Source: Haloarcula mannanilytica | GTDB taxonomy: Archaea > Halobacteriota > Halobacteria > Halobacteriales > Haloarculaceae | Direction: 5' to 3' | Assembly (NCBI RefSeq): GCF_005406125.1 | Contig: NZ_BIXZ01000001.1 | Location: forward strand, 806,001-870,000 | DNA: 64,000 nt | Shown here: piece after piece, positions 18,641 through 26,950 of the stretch | How the letters are laid out: each line of letters opens with the position of its first letter | Numbering within the stretch: the stretch's first letter is position 1 | Program-made: the position numbers and the translations under genes | Notes under the pieces: model-generated | What the model saw: the letters and a program-made list of their open reading frames with translations, nothing else | Database searches by the model: none | Told to the model about the DNA's origin: nothing

Positions 18641-19702
18641 ATGAATACAGATGACGTGCGCGAGCGCCTGCGAACGGTCGAGGACCCTGATCTGGGAGCC
18701 GACATCGTGTCGCTCGGGCTGGTCAACAGCGTCGACGTGACCGACGAGGCAGTCAGCATCGACCTGGCGCTCGGTGCGCCGTACTCGCCGACGGAGACGA
18801 GCATGGCGAACGAGGTCCGCGAGGCGCTGGGCGACATCGACCGCGAGATCGACCTCTCCGCGAGCGTCGACCGCGGGGTCCCAGAGGCTGAAGACCCGCT
18901 CCCGCAGGTCAAGAACGTCATCGCGGTCGCCTCAGGTAAGGGTGGCGTGGGCAAGTCGACGGTCGCAGTCAATCTCGCCGCCGGCCTCTCACGACTCGGT
19001 GCCCGCGTCGGGTTGTTCGACGCCGACGTGTACGGTCCGAACGTCCCGCGGATGCTCGACGCCGACGAGCAGCCGCGCGCGACAGAGGACGAGGAGATAA
19101 TCCCGGTCGAGAAACACGGGATGAAGCTGATGAGCATGGACTTCCTCGTCGGCAAGGACGACCCGGTCATCTTCCGCGGCCCGATGGTCGACAACGTCCT
19201 CACGCAGCTTTGGGACGACGTGCTCTGGGGTGAACTCGACTACATGGTCGTTGACCTGCCGCCGGGGACCGGCGACACGCAGTTGACGATGCTCCAGCAG
19301 GTGCCCGTCTCCGGGGCCGTCATCGTCACCACGCCCGAGGAAGTCGCCCTCGACGACGCCCGAAAGGGCCTGCGGATGTTCGGCCGCCACGAGACGCCGG
19401 TACTGGGCATCGTCGAGAACATGTCCTCGTTTGTCTGCCCGGACTGTGGTGGCACGCACGATATCTTCGGCAGCGGTGGCGGCCGCGAGTTCGCCGACGA
19501 GACGGAGATGCCGTTCCTCGGCGAGATTCCGCTCGATCCCGAAGTGAGAGAGGGCGGCGCTACTGGCGAACCGCTCGTCCTCGACGAGAACAGCGATGTC
19601 GGCGAGTCGTTCCGCGACATCGCCGCCCGTACCGCTAACATGCAGGGCATCATCCACCGGAAACGACAAAGCGACAGTCAGGCTGCCCAGCCCGAGCAGT
19701 AG
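18641..19702 (+). CDS. Mrp/NBP35-family ATP-binding Fe-S carrier (ApbC-like)
   Basis: Cytoplasmic P-loop ATPase that carries and delivers Fe-S clusters. 353 residues: an N-terminal MIP18/DUF59-type domain (about 1-80), then the deviant Walker A SGKGGVGKSTVAVNLA, FDADVYGPNVPRML, VVDLPPGTGDTQ, and a CPDC pair in VENMSSFVCPDCGGTHDIF for cluster binding between subunits. The tail is Gln-rich. Start at 18641 fits the TATA-like CAATCCTTATC about 31 bp upstream. Stands alone on the plus strand, convergent with S17e. Confidence 0.94.
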   Translation: MNTDDVRERLRTVEDPDLGADIVSLGLVNSVDVTDEAVSIDLALGAPYSPTETSMANEVREALGDIDREIDLSASVDRGVPEAEDPLPQVKNVIAVASGKGGVGKSTVAVNLAAGLSRLGARVGLFDADVYGPNVPRMLDADEQPRATEDEEIIPVEKHGMKLMSMDFLVGKDDPVIFRGPMVDNVLTQLWDDVLWGELDYMVVDLPPGTGDTQLTMLQQVPVSGAVIVTTPEEVALDDARKGLRMFGRHETPVLGIVENMSSFVCPDCGGTHDIFGSGGGREFADETEMPFLGEIPLDPEVREGGATGEPLVLDENSDVGESFRDIAARTANMQGIIHRKRQSDSQAAQPEQ

Positions 19703-19765
19703 CAGTCCGAGAGTCAGAAATAGCAACAGCTCAGGGACCGCGAGAGACAGAGAGAAAGAACCGCG

Positions 19766-19957
19766 TTACGCTTCGACGGGGTTGTTCATCTTCCGGGTGA
19801 CGTAGCCGGCGATGCGGTTGCGCACACCCTTCGATTCGATGTTGGTCAGTTCCTCGACGACATCCTTGTTGTGTTCGAAGTCGGCACCGAAGGCGTCGGG
19901 GTATCGCTCCATGAGGAGCGTCCCGGTCTTCTTGACGTAGGCGGGTTTGATTGCCAT
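19766..19957 (-). CDS. rps17e: 30S ribosomal protein S17e
   Basis: Archaeal/eukaryotic-type S17e of 63 residues starting [20 protein letters not shown] and containing [23 protein letters not shown] 19957 agrees with a TATA-like CCTTTTTGA centred 28 bp upstream (19981-19989). A pyrimidine-rich minus-strand stretch after the stop (19739-19762) may terminate it. It follows the DUF447-type gene by 190 bp and probably has its own promoter. Confidence 0.95.
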   Translation of the reverse strand: MAIKPAYVKKTGTLLMERYPDAFGADFEHNKDVVEELTNIESKGVRNRIAGYVTRKMNNPVEA

Positions 19958-20147
19958 GCGCGCTACTTGCTTGGTCGCACTCAAAAAGGGTTCGGAACAG
20001 ACCCCGCACGCGAACGTTTATCAGGAGGGACGGAACCAACCGCTGCCGTGCGCTGACCGTCGCTGTGGCAGGTCCCGCAGGAGTGTGACACAGCCTGTCA
20101 CTGACTGTGGTGTGTCGCCTGTTCGCCCCCAATTCCGTGTGAAGTTG

Positions 20148-20762
20148 CTACCACTCGGCGTCGACTAGCTTACGAACGCGCTGGAATGCCGCTCGCTCGC
20201 GCTCGCTGCCGGCCGTCTCGACCACGGATTCGAAGTACGCGAGCCGCTCCAGCAGCGTCTCGCGGTCGTAGCTCGGCACGTCCAGCCGCGACGCCGCCAC
20301 CGTTGCCTCGACGACGGCGGCGTGGCCGCGGTTCGTCGTCGGGACGACACGCCGTTCGGCGGCGCTGTCGACAGGATGAAGCGCCCACTCGACCCACTGT
20401 GTATCGCCCTCTGTTCCGGAGTCGCGCTGCTCAACCTCGATCTCAACCCACGCGTCCGCGCTGTCAAGGATTGGCTCGTCCTCTTCGCGGACCGACAGCG
20501 CCGCCTCGACGAAGTCCACCGGGTCGCGCGTGAACTGGACGTAGCCGCCACCACTCTCCCGGAAGTTCCGCCAGGTCCGGGTCCGGCCCCACGTCGTCGC
20601 CGTGGCTGGTCCGTCACCGTCGGGCGCATGGACACCCAGCGCGGCGACGTTCCAGCGCTCGTTTGGCCCCAGCGTGGTGACGACCGTCTCAGTAACGCCG
20701 GAAAGGGCGACGGGCCACGCTGTCTGTGCGTCAGCGCCATGTGGCGGCGAGTCGTCGGTCAC
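20148..20762 (-). CDS. DUF447-family protein (flavoprotein-like)
   Basis: A 204-residue soluble protein. GVTETVVTTLGPNERWNVAALGVH at the start, then RTRTWRNFRESGGGYVQFTRDPVDFVEAAL, match what I recall of DUF447, a flavin-reductase-like beta-barrel family found mainly in methanogens and other archaea, and in methylotrophs. The C-terminal half is helical (YDRETLLERLAYFESVV). Last gene of the cofD operon, overlapping the CitG-like gene by 4 bp. Biochemical role not established; FMN binding is likely from the fold only. Confidence 0.75.
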   Translation of the reverse strand: MTDDSPPHGADAQTAWPVALSGVTETVVTTLGPNERWNVAALGVHAPDGDGPATATTWGRTRTWRNFRESGGGYVQFTRDPVDFVEAALSVREEDEPILDSADAWVEIEVEQRDSGTEGDTQWVEWALHPVDSAAERRVVPTTNRGHAAVVEATVAASRLDVPSYDRETLLERLAYFESVVETAGSERERAAFQRVRKLVDAEW

Positions 20763-21598
20763 ACGTCGAGCCCCCGTTCCAGCGCGACGAACAGCGCGCC
20801 CGCAACCAGGTCAGCGGTCGTTCCGGGGTTGATGTCCCGCTCGACAAACTCCTCGGCGAGCGCCGTCGCATCCTCCTCACCGTCGAGAACGGCCTGTGCC
20901 CGCCGCTGAACCTCCGCGGCAGTATCGCAGTTCTGTCGCGTGACGATGAACGTGTCCGGCTCGTCTGCGAGAAGCTCAATGAACACGTCAGACGCGCGGT
21001 CGGCAACGGGTCCCGACCCATCCAGCAACATCTCGCTGGCCTCGAACACGCGCTCGAAGCCGGACACCCACTCAGCCGCCACGCCGTCGACATCAGCGCT
21101 TTCCGCCATCACGTCGAACAGCGTCAGCTCACGCGCCCGGAGTTCCGGAATCGCGTCGCTCCCGCGGCGAACGTCGAGCGGTTCCAGCCCGTCCGGTGGG
21201 TCGTCAACGGCTACGTCGACGTGCTCGAAGGACCGATAGAACGCCGCCGCGTCGTCGACGGTCGTCTCACGGACCACGGCGTCCACACCAGATGGCGACA
21301 GTCGCCCATCACTCGCTGCGGCCGCCAGCGGCGTGAGTACCAGCAAGGCTCCAAACTGAGTGTTCCCGGCTGATTGGCCAGCCATCCCGTCGACGGCTGT
21401 CTCGAATGCGGGACCGATAGGGTCACCAGCGGCCGCCCGATCCAGTCCCGACCGTACACCCACAGCGCCGGCCATGAAATGCTCGAACCGGAGGTCGTCG
21501 TACTCCCGCTCGCGGTCGACATTGCCGGGCTTTGGCGTGCCGGTGACCTCAAGCAACAGTGCCAGCTGGGCGTTCTGTGCGACCGACCGCTCGCTCAC
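20759..21598 (-). CDS. CitG-like / triphosphoribosyl-dephospho-CoA synthase-family protein
   Basis: The 279 residues start at a GTG whose sequence overlaps the upstream stop as GTGA (21595-21598); an ATG 24 bp earlier is in frame but would overlap by 28 bp. NAQLALLLEVTGTPKPGNVDRE with FEHFMAGA is the CitG signature (ATP-dependent transfer of ribose-5-triphosphate to dephospho-CoA). No citrate lyase or malonate decarboxylase genes are present here, so the true substrate in this operon is probably another nucleotide or cofactor. Sandwiched between DUF447 and the TIM-barrel gene. Confidence 0.82.
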   Translation of the reverse strand: MSERSVAQNAQLALLLEVTGTPKPGNVDREREYDDLRFEHFMAGAVGVRSGLDRAAAGDPIGPAFETAVDGMAGQSAGNTQFGALLVLTPLAAAASDGRLSPSGVDAVVRETTVDDAAAFYRSFEHVDVAVDDPPDGLEPLDVRRGSDAIPELRARELTLFDVMAESADVDGVAAEWVSGFERVFEASEMLLDGSGPVADRASDVFIELLADEPDTFIVTRQNCDTAAEVQRRAQAVLDGEEDATALAEEFVERDINPGTTADLVAGALFVALERGLDV

Positions 21599-22341
21599 GG
21601 GGACACCTCCTGAGCGAACCACTCACTCGTCGCCGTTCGGACGGCGTGGAGCGTTTCGGGGTCGTCGCTCGCCCGCCCGACACTGACCGCGTCCGCGCCG
21701 TATGAGAGGTACTCTCGTGCTGTCTTCCGGCCCCTGACACCGTTGTTCGCAACGACGAACAGGTCGGTGGCACCGGTCACGTCGTCGACGACCGGCTCCG
21801 AGTCCATCGCGTCGATGTGGAACATGTCACCGCCGGCGTCCTCGATGACCTGGGCGACAGCTGGGAGCGAGACTCCATCGAGTTCAGCACGTCCTTTCAC
21901 CGAGACGGTCGCCCCCCTCGACGCCGCAGTTTCCACGAACTCGGCCAGCCGATCCGGTTCCCGGAGTAGTGACTCACCCGCCCCCGCAGCGCACATCTCG
22001 TCCTGTCGGCAGTGGGCGTTGATCTCGATGATGGCGTCGTGGCGCTGACAGACAGCGGCGGCACGCTCGACAGGATCGACTGTCGCACTCCGGACGTTGA
22101 ACGCGGGACGCAACGGCGCGTCGGCAAGCGTAGCCAACTGCTCGTCGATGAACGCAACCGGGTCGTCGGGCAGAAATTCGGAGCGGTCGCGGTCGACCAT
22201 CGCTCGGGCGGCCTCGCGGGTCCGCTCGTCGAGTGCGATACCGCCGAGGAACGCACACCCGACATGAGATTCGACCGCGTGGGCCCACGACGCGTCGGCC
22301 TCGCCGCTCAGACTCGCGAGGGCGACTCGCGGCTCGAACAT
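21595..22341 (-). CDS. TIM-barrel oxidoreductase-like protein (tRNA-dihydrouridine synthase / DHOD-like)
   Basis: A 248-residue TIM-barrel-type protein. It contains AIIEINAHCRQDEMCAAGAG (Cys in the DUS/dihydroorotate-dehydrogenase catalytic-loop position), VSVKGRAEL, GGDMFHIDAM, and a C-terminal phosphate-binding part VVANNGVRG...YGADAVSVGRAS. It lacks the RNA-binding helical domain of true Dus enzymes, so a small-molecule substrate is more likely. It overlaps cofD by one base (TGATG) and the CitG-like gene by four. Often annotated as tRNA-dihydrouridine synthase; I would not trust that. Confidence 0.75.
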   Translation of the reverse strand: MFEPRVALASLSGEADASWAHAVESHVGCAFLGGIALDERTREAARAMVDRDRSEFLPDDPVAFIDEQLATLADAPLRPAFNVRSATVDPVERAAAVCQRHDAIIEINAHCRQDEMCAAGAGESLLREPDRLAEFVETAASRGATVSVKGRAELDGVSLPAVAQVIEDAGGDMFHIDAMDSEPVVDDVTGATDLFVVANNGVRGRKTAREYLSYGADAVSVGRASDDPETLHAVRTATSEWFAQEVSP

Positions 22342-23333
22342 CAGGCCACCTCCGAGAGGGCGGTTTCGACGGCGCGGGCCACCCGTTCGGCATCGGCCTC
22401 CCCGTCGAGAGAGGTGTCGGTTCGGACGACCGGTACGTCAAGCGGCGTCGAATCCGCATCGTCAAGGACGAACGCGTCGGCGAAGGGGTAGGCTTCGCTC
22501 ACGCCCGCAGTGCTTGGCTCCAGCCCCACGCCAGCCATCAGGTCGGCCGCCGGTCCCGAAAATACCGTGTCCTCGATGAACGGCGAAACGGCAACGACGG
22601 ATGTCTCGTGAAGCGCGCGTTCAATCTCGTCGATAGCGAGCATTGGCCCAAGCGAGGTCACTGGGTTCGAGGGGCCGATAACGACCGGGTCATCGAGCGC
22701 CGTCAGGACAGCGTCGGTCGCACCGGCCGCCTCGGACCCTCGAAACTCCACGTCCTCGACCGGCGGCTCGCCGTTCCGGCCGACCCACCACTCCTGGAAG
22801 TGCATCGGGCCGCTCGGCGTATGGATGATGGAAGCCACGGGGTCATCACTCATCGGTAGCAGCGTCCGGTCCAGCCCGAACGCGTCGGCGAGCGTGCGCG
22901 TCACCTCGGTCAGCGTTCGGCCCTCGTCGAGCAGCGAGGTCCGCGTGACGTGGACCGCGCGGTCCCGGTCACCGATATGCATGAACTCCGCGACGCCGGA
23001 AAAGCGCCGCCAGCGAGCGATATCACGCCCGGCTGTCTGTGCGTCGTCGGAGAGGTATCGAGGTCCCGCCTCTAGTCCCGCGGCGTCGGCAAGCCGCGTC
23101 AGTTCGGCGTGTGTCTCGGCGGTGTCGTCGTCGATCCCCCACCACGTCTCTCTGTCGAGGACGCCACCATCCAGAAACAGAACAGTGTCGAGGTCCGGAC
23201 AGACGAGGTGGCCCCCGAGCTCGATATCGTCGCCGGTGTTGGCGACGACAGTCGTCGCCGCCGGCGAAAACACGTCGTCGGCACCGGCGAGAAGCTTCGG
23301 CGTGCCCGTCCCGCCGGCGAGAAACGTCACCAT
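22341..23333 (-). CDS. cofD: 2-phospho-L-lactate transferase (coenzyme F420 biosynthesis)
   Basis: Joins the lactyl phosphate moiety to the deazaflavin FO, making F420-0. The 330 residues open with the family motif [18 protein letters not shown] (4-21), then [19 protein letters not shown] and GIGPSNP-like [15 protein letters not shown]. Leaderless start at 23333 is supported by TTTATAC centred 28 bp upstream. It is the first gene of a four-gene operon with 1-4 bp overlaps. Other F420 genes (cofC, cofE, cofG/H) are not in the window. Confidence 0.95.
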   Translation of the reverse strand: MVTFLAGGTGTPKLLAGADDVFSPAATTVVANTGDDIELGGHLVCPDLDTVLFLDGGVLDRETWWGIDDDTAETHAELTRLADAAGLEAGPRYLSDDAQTAGRDIARWRRFSGVAEFMHIGDRDRAVHVTRTSLLDEGRTLTEVTRTLADAFGLDRTLLPMSDDPVASIIHTPSGPMHFQEWWVGRNGEPPVEDVEFRGSEAAGATDAVLTALDDPVVIGPSNPVTSLGPMLAIDEIERALHETSVVAVSPFIEDTVFSGPAADLMAGVGLEPSTAGVSEAYPFADAFVLDDADSTPLDVPVVRTDTSLDGEADAERVARAVETALSEVA

Positions 23334-23357
23334 GTTTCGACGTAGGGGGAACTGACA

Positions 23358-23364
23358 GTATAAA
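23358..23364 (-). promoter_or_regulatory. TATA box of the cofD operon
   Basis: Minus-strand TTTATAC within CGTTTATACTG, centred 28 bp before the cofD ATG. Fits a leaderless start and a single transcript for the four overlapping genes. Confidence 0.55.
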
Positions 23365-23487
23365 CGTGGCCACTGCTACCGGTCGGAACTGGAGAACAGA
23401 TGTCGGGCCCGAATCCGGAGAATCACAGCTGAGAACTGGGTGGGTAGAGTGAAGGGGGTCCGCCGGATAGCGGGGACAACGGGTGCT

Positions 23488-24027
23488 ATGCCCATCGTGA
23501 ATCCACACCGCTTCGCGCCTGCAACCTCCAATGAGGAGTACGTCTACGGTGCCTGTGCGCCAGGCTGGCATACAGCAGCCACGCATCAGGACGCTATCGA
23601 CGACTGGATCACACACATGCAGGCACACGACATCGAGCGGATTTGCTGTCTGCTTCCCGGCCGACAACTCGACGACGCTGGGGCCAACATCCAGCGCTAC
23701 CGGGAGGCCTTCGGCGTGTCGTCAGTCCGCCACGTACCGGTCCCCGACCACCAACTCATCCCCGAAGACCGCCTCCACGACGATATTCTGCCGTTCCTCG
23801 TTGACGCCCGTGACGCACAGGAACGGGTCCTCGTGCACTGTCTGGCCGGCATCGGCCGCACCGGACAGGTACTCGCCGCGTGGCTGGTGTATCATTACGA
23901 CTACGGCCCCGACCGCGCCATCGAGACCGTCCAAGAGATGGGGCGTGACCCCGAGGAGGCCGTCAAATCGGGGAACGCGACAGAAGACGAACTGGCCGAG
24001 CTGCTGTCGTCCGTTGCACGCTTATAG
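23488..24027 (+). CDS. Dual-specificity / tyrosine protein phosphatase family protein
   Basis: The 179 residues starting MPIVNPHRFAPATSNEEYVY contain the cysteine-phosphatase loop HCLAGIGRTG (117-126; Cys118 nucleophile, Arg124) and a candidate general acid Asp87 in PVPDHQL. It resembles the small dual-specificity phosphatases of archaea and is complete. The ATG at 23488 is preferred over an upstream in-frame start whose extension is basic. It is divergent from cofD. Substrate unknown (phosphoprotein or phosphorylated small molecule). Confidence 0.88.
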   Translation: MPIVNPHRFAPATSNEEYVYGACAPGWHTAATHQDAIDDWITHMQAHDIERICCLLPGRQLDDAGANIQRYREAFGVSSVRHVPVPDHQLIPEDRLHDDILPFLVDARDAQERVLVHCLAGIGRTGQVLAAWLVYHYDYGPDRAIETVQEMGRDPEEAVKSGNATEDELAELLSSVARL

Positions 24028-24047
24028 GAAAATCACTCTCAGAACGC

Positions 24048-24788
24048 TCAATCCGTCCGTGGGAGGAGTCGCGCGCCAACGACGAAACCGACGATAGCAC
24101 AGACTGTGAGCACGGCGAGTGGGCCGAGTGCATCACCGGTCCCAGTCGTCGCGGCACGGACGCCCCGCGAGAAGTACGTCAGCGGCGAGAGCCAGGTCGG
24201 CAGCCACGCCGGCAAGAGAGTCTGTGGGACGAACGTCTCCGAGAGAAAGAGCAGCGGGAGCGCCAGGCCGTTGCTCGCCGCGATGACGCCGTCCTGTGAG
24301 TCCGCGAGGCTGCCAAGCATCGCACCGACGGCACAGAACAGCGCGACACCGAGGCCGACAAAGGGGAGCAACAGGACAGAGGGACGGATGGTCGCGCCGG
24401 TCAGCCATACCATCAAGCCCAGAATCAGGAGACCGGCGATACCGATGATGACGACGTTGACGAGCGTCTGTGCCAGCAGCCACTCGGTCCGAGTCAGCGG
24501 TGTCGTCGCCAGTTTCTCAAAGCGGTTCCCGTCCCGGTGGCGGGCCACCTCACTGCCGACGCGCGAGAGCGGCGTAAACAGGACGACGACCGCCAGATAC
24601 CCCGGCGCGTAGAAGCTCGGCGGCTCCGTGAACAGCCCGCCGCCACCCGGCTGGGTCTGGACCAGTACGCCGAAGATGACGACGATGATGACCGGGAAGA
24701 AGAACGTGAAGAAGACGGCCGTCCGCCGTCGAAGGAAGGCAAGCGACGCCGCACGCGTCTCCGATGTGAGCCGGCCCAGTCGGCTCAT
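24048..24788 (-). CDS. ABC-2 type transporter permease
   Basis: Integral membrane protein of 246 residues with about six TM segments. The first follows FLRRRTAVFFTFFFPVIIV; LFTPLSRVGSEVARHRDGNRFEKLATTPL is the coupling region that contacts the ATPase, and GSLADSQDGVIAASNGLALPLLFLSETFVP is the typical ABC-2 segment. Starts within the last codons of the ATPase gene (overlap 4 bp). Forms an exporter with the protein at 24785-25726; cargo (drug, lipid, polysaccharide) unknown. Confidence 0.92.
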   Translation of the reverse strand: MSRLGRLTSETRAASLAFLRRRTAVFFTFFFPVIIVVIFGVLVQTQPGGGGLFTEPPSFYAPGYLAVVVLFTPLSRVGSEVARHRDGNRFEKLATTPLTRTEWLLAQTLVNVVIIGIAGLLILGLMVWLTGATIRPSVLLLPFVGLGVALFCAVGAMLGSLADSQDGVIAASNGLALPLLFLSETFVPQTLLPAWLPTWLSPLTYFSRGVRAATTGTGDALGPLAVLTVCAIVGFVVGARLLPRTD

Positions 24789-25726
24789 TGGACACCACCT
24801 ATCGCTGGATCGGTCCGCCGGGGTTCGCCGCGCTGGCCGACGGCCGTCCCGGTGAGTTCGAGGTACACGTCCTCCAAGTCCGGCTGTTTCCAGGTGAGGC
24901 TGTCGTACTCGATGTCCGCCTGCCCCAGGTGCTCGGTGATATTGCCGATTGACTCCGGACGAATCCCGTAGACGACTAGGCGGCCGTTCCGCAGTTTCAT
25001 CTCTGCGGGATAATCGATAGCCGAGACAGCGGCTTCGTCGAAACTCCCGTCGACGATGAGCTGGCTATCGCCGCCGTGTTCGGCCACGAGCTGGTCCGGG
25101 GAATCCAGTGCGATGAGTTCGCCGTCGGCGAGGAGGCCGACGCGATCCGCGAGCCGCTGGGCCTCCTCCATGTAATGTGTCGTGACGAGTATCGTCACGC
25201 CGCGGTCGGCAAGCCCCTCTAACAGCCGCCAGAGGTCGCGCCGGCCGGCCGGGTCGATGCCGGTGGTCGGCTCGTCCAGCACCAGCAAGTCCGGGTCGTT
25301 GATGAGCGCCGTGGCGACACAGGTCCGGCGCTGCTGGCCGCCCGAGAGGTTCTCGTAGGTTGTCGTGGCAGTGTCAGCCAGACCGACATCGTCGAGGACC
25401 GACTCGACATCACGAGTGTCGTCGTACAGGCCGGCGTAGTACTCCAGCAGTTCCCGCGCTGTCAGTCGCTCGTGGGGGTCAAACGACTGGGGCAGCAGGC
25501 CGATCCTATCGCGGGCGACCGCCGTGGGAGACTGGCCGAACAGCCGAACCTCGCCGGTGGCGTCCGTCGTTCCGGTCAGCGCCCGCACGAGCGTGGTCTT
25601 GCCGGCACCATTGGGGCCGACCAGCGCGAGCACTTCCCCAGCGGTCGCCGTCAGTGAAACGCCGTCAAGTGCGACCGTATCGCCGTAGCGCCGCCCGACA
25701 TCCGACGCGACCAGTACCTCGTCCAT
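24785..25726 (-). CDS. ABC transporter ATP-binding protein (ABC-2 exporter type)
   Basis: The 313-residue ATPase has Walker A GPNGAGKTT, signature LSGGQQRR, Walker B LLVLDEPTTGIDP and H-loop VTTHYMEEAQ. A C-terminal ~80-residue domain (after about 220) is typical of the drug-export/CcmA-like subgroup. Encoded directly ahead of its permease. Nothing in the sequence identifies the cargo. Confidence 0.93.
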   Translation of the reverse strand: MDEVLVASDVGRRYGDTVALDGVSLTATAGEVLALVGPNGAGKTTLVRALTGTTDATGEVRLFGQSPTAVARDRIGLLPQSFDPHERLTARELLEYYAGLYDDTRDVESVLDDVGLADTATTTYENLSGGQQRRTCVATALINDPDLLVLDEPTTGIDPAGRRDLWRLLEGLADRGVTILVTTHYMEEAQRLADRVGLLADGELIALDSPDQLVAEHGGDSQLIVDGSFDEAAVSAIDYPAEMKLRNGRLVVYGIRPESIGNITEHLGQADIEYDSLTWKQPDLEDVYLELTGTAVGQRGEPRRTDPAIGGVQ

Positions 25727-25782
25727 GCGCCGTCGTCCGGTCGGGTCGCCGAAAGCAGTTCCGTTCTCGCGCGGTCAGCGGG

Positions 25783-25890
25783 TTACACGTTGCGCCCGCA
25801 TCGCAGACAGACAGCCGGGAGCCACGGCTTGTCCGTGACGACTGGTTGGGTGTCTTCGCAGTGGTCACAGAATTCGGTTTTCGTCGCCAT
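25783..25890 (-). CDS. 35-residue CxxC zinc-finger microprotein
   Basis: A complete 36-codon ORF starting MATKTEFCDHCEDTQP and ending CLRCGRNV, so two CxxC pairs (CDHC and CLRC) that could bind one zinc ion. A clear TATTTATT box (25915-25922) is centred about 28 bp upstream of the ATG, a textbook leaderless promoter. Haloarchaea are known to have many small zinc-finger proteins of this build, most uncharacterised. Confidence 0.72.
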   Translation of the reverse strand: MATKTEFCDHCEDTQPVVTDKPWLPAVCLRCGRNV

Positions 25891-25914
25891 GTGTCAATAG
25901 TGTCACAGCAAACC

Positions 25915-25922
25915 AATAAATA
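25915..25922 (-). promoter_or_regulatory. TATA box of the zinc-finger microprotein
   Basis: Minus-strand TATTTATT centred about 28 bp upstream of ATG 25890. It is the main evidence that the tiny ORF is expressed, and it could also serve the ABC exporter genes further on. Confidence 0.55.
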
Positions 25923-25977
25923 GCTTGTCGTGTGCAGTGTGGGTGCAAGTGACAGATAGCCGTTTAAGCGAGTGGTG

Positions 25978-26217
25978 TTACACGACGTGTGAACGGATTT
26001 CGCGGACGATAGCGTCGACATCGAACTCCGAACCGCTCTCGGCCTTGTCGTAGACGGTTTCGCCGTCGACATTGACTCTGAACACACCGTGGTCACCCAT
26101 GACCAGACGGACGCTGTCAAGGTTCCGCTCTAGCCCCGACAGGACCGCTTGCTGGACGGTGATCGCTCGTTCGCGGAACCCACACGGGACGCAGTATTCG
26201 ATTTCGACAGTGCTCAT
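25978..26217 (-). CDS. Rdx (SelT/SelW/SelH) family redox protein
   Basis: Small thioredoxin-like protein, 79 residues starting MSTVEIEYCVPCGFRERA. The CVPC pair corresponds to the CxxC (or CxxU) site of the Rdx family, and GVFRVNVDGETVYDKAESG is the conserved second half. ATG 26217 is chosen because the upstream extension is Arg-rich. It lies 31 bp after the membrane protein of the ctaB operon and is probably co-transcribed with it. A redox role beside oxidase assembly is plausible but inferred. Confidence 0.85.
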   Translation of the reverse strand: MSTVEIEYCVPCGFRERAITVQQAVLSGLERNLDSVRLVMGDHGVFRVNVDGETVYDKAESGSEFDVDAIVREIRSHVV

Positions 26218-26248
26218 AGCTGTCCCCACGGGCGGCAGTCTGAAAGTC

Positions 26249-26950
26249 CTATGGCCGGCCAACCAGCGACCGGAGACGCCCGACAACAGTCACGTCGAAG
26301 CGGTGGACGCCATACAGGAGTGCGACTGAGATGACGAATACCGCCGTCGAAAGGCCGTACGACTGGGCCAGCGCCGCCTGGGACAGCGTCGCGCCGACGC
26401 CGACGAACCCGCCCAGTATCGACGCGATAATCGGGAGGACACAGGAGACACAAGAAAACAGGCCGACGATGCCGCCCAGCGCTCCGCCGCTCGCGTCGAT
26501 GACGGTCACGAACACCAGGTAGGAAAGCGCCAGGTAGCCGGCGACCTTCCAGGGAATCAGCACGGCGCTGAGGGTCGCGCCGCTGAACACGACCGTCGGC
26601 GAGAACCCGGGCGGGGCCTGCGTGACCAGACGGAAACCGGTCCCCTGGCCGCCGGTGCCGTACACGCCTCCGACGTACCCCAGCACGAGCAGATACCCCA
26701 GGGCAATGACTGCACTGAGCAGCGTTCGCCGGCGGTCGGCCAGTGTCGGGCGTACTCGCAGGAAGACGAGGCCGGCGATGTTGAGCCAGATGAACGGGAA
26801 GAGGAGGAGGAACGGGTCCGTTGCCGGCTGCGCCGTGTTGACGACGTATCCCAGGATGAGGATGAACTCCGCGTTCAATACGGCTGCCCAGGTCACCAGC
26901 GAGCGTGTGTCCGGGATCGCATCTCTGAAGGTCGCTGTCGGAGTGCTCAT
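26249..26950 (-). CDS. Conserved haloarchaeal polytopic membrane protein of the cytochrome oxidase region
   Basis: The 233 residues contain about seven hydrophobic segments (ILILGYVVNTAQ, FLLLFPFIWLNIAGLVFL, LLSAVIALGYLLVLGYVGG and others). A CVSCVLPIIASILGG segment holds two cysteines near the membrane. No enzyme motif recognised. Its ATG overlaps the ctaB-type gene by 4 bp, so it is in the haem A/O operon and may help oxidase assembly, haem or copper delivery; the Cys pair hints at metal or thiol handling. Function unproven. Confidence 0.75.
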   Translation of the reverse strand: MSTPTATFRDAIPDTRSLVTWAAVLNAEFILILGYVVNTAQPATDPFLLLFPFIWLNIAGLVFLRVRPTLADRRRTLLSAVIALGYLLVLGYVGGVYGTGGQGTGFRLVTQAPPGFSPTVVFSGATLSAVLIPWKVAGYLALSYLVFVTVIDASGGALGGIVGLFSCVSCVLPIIASILGGFVGVGATLSQAALAQSYGLSTAVFVISVALLYGVHRFDVTVVGRLRSLVGRP

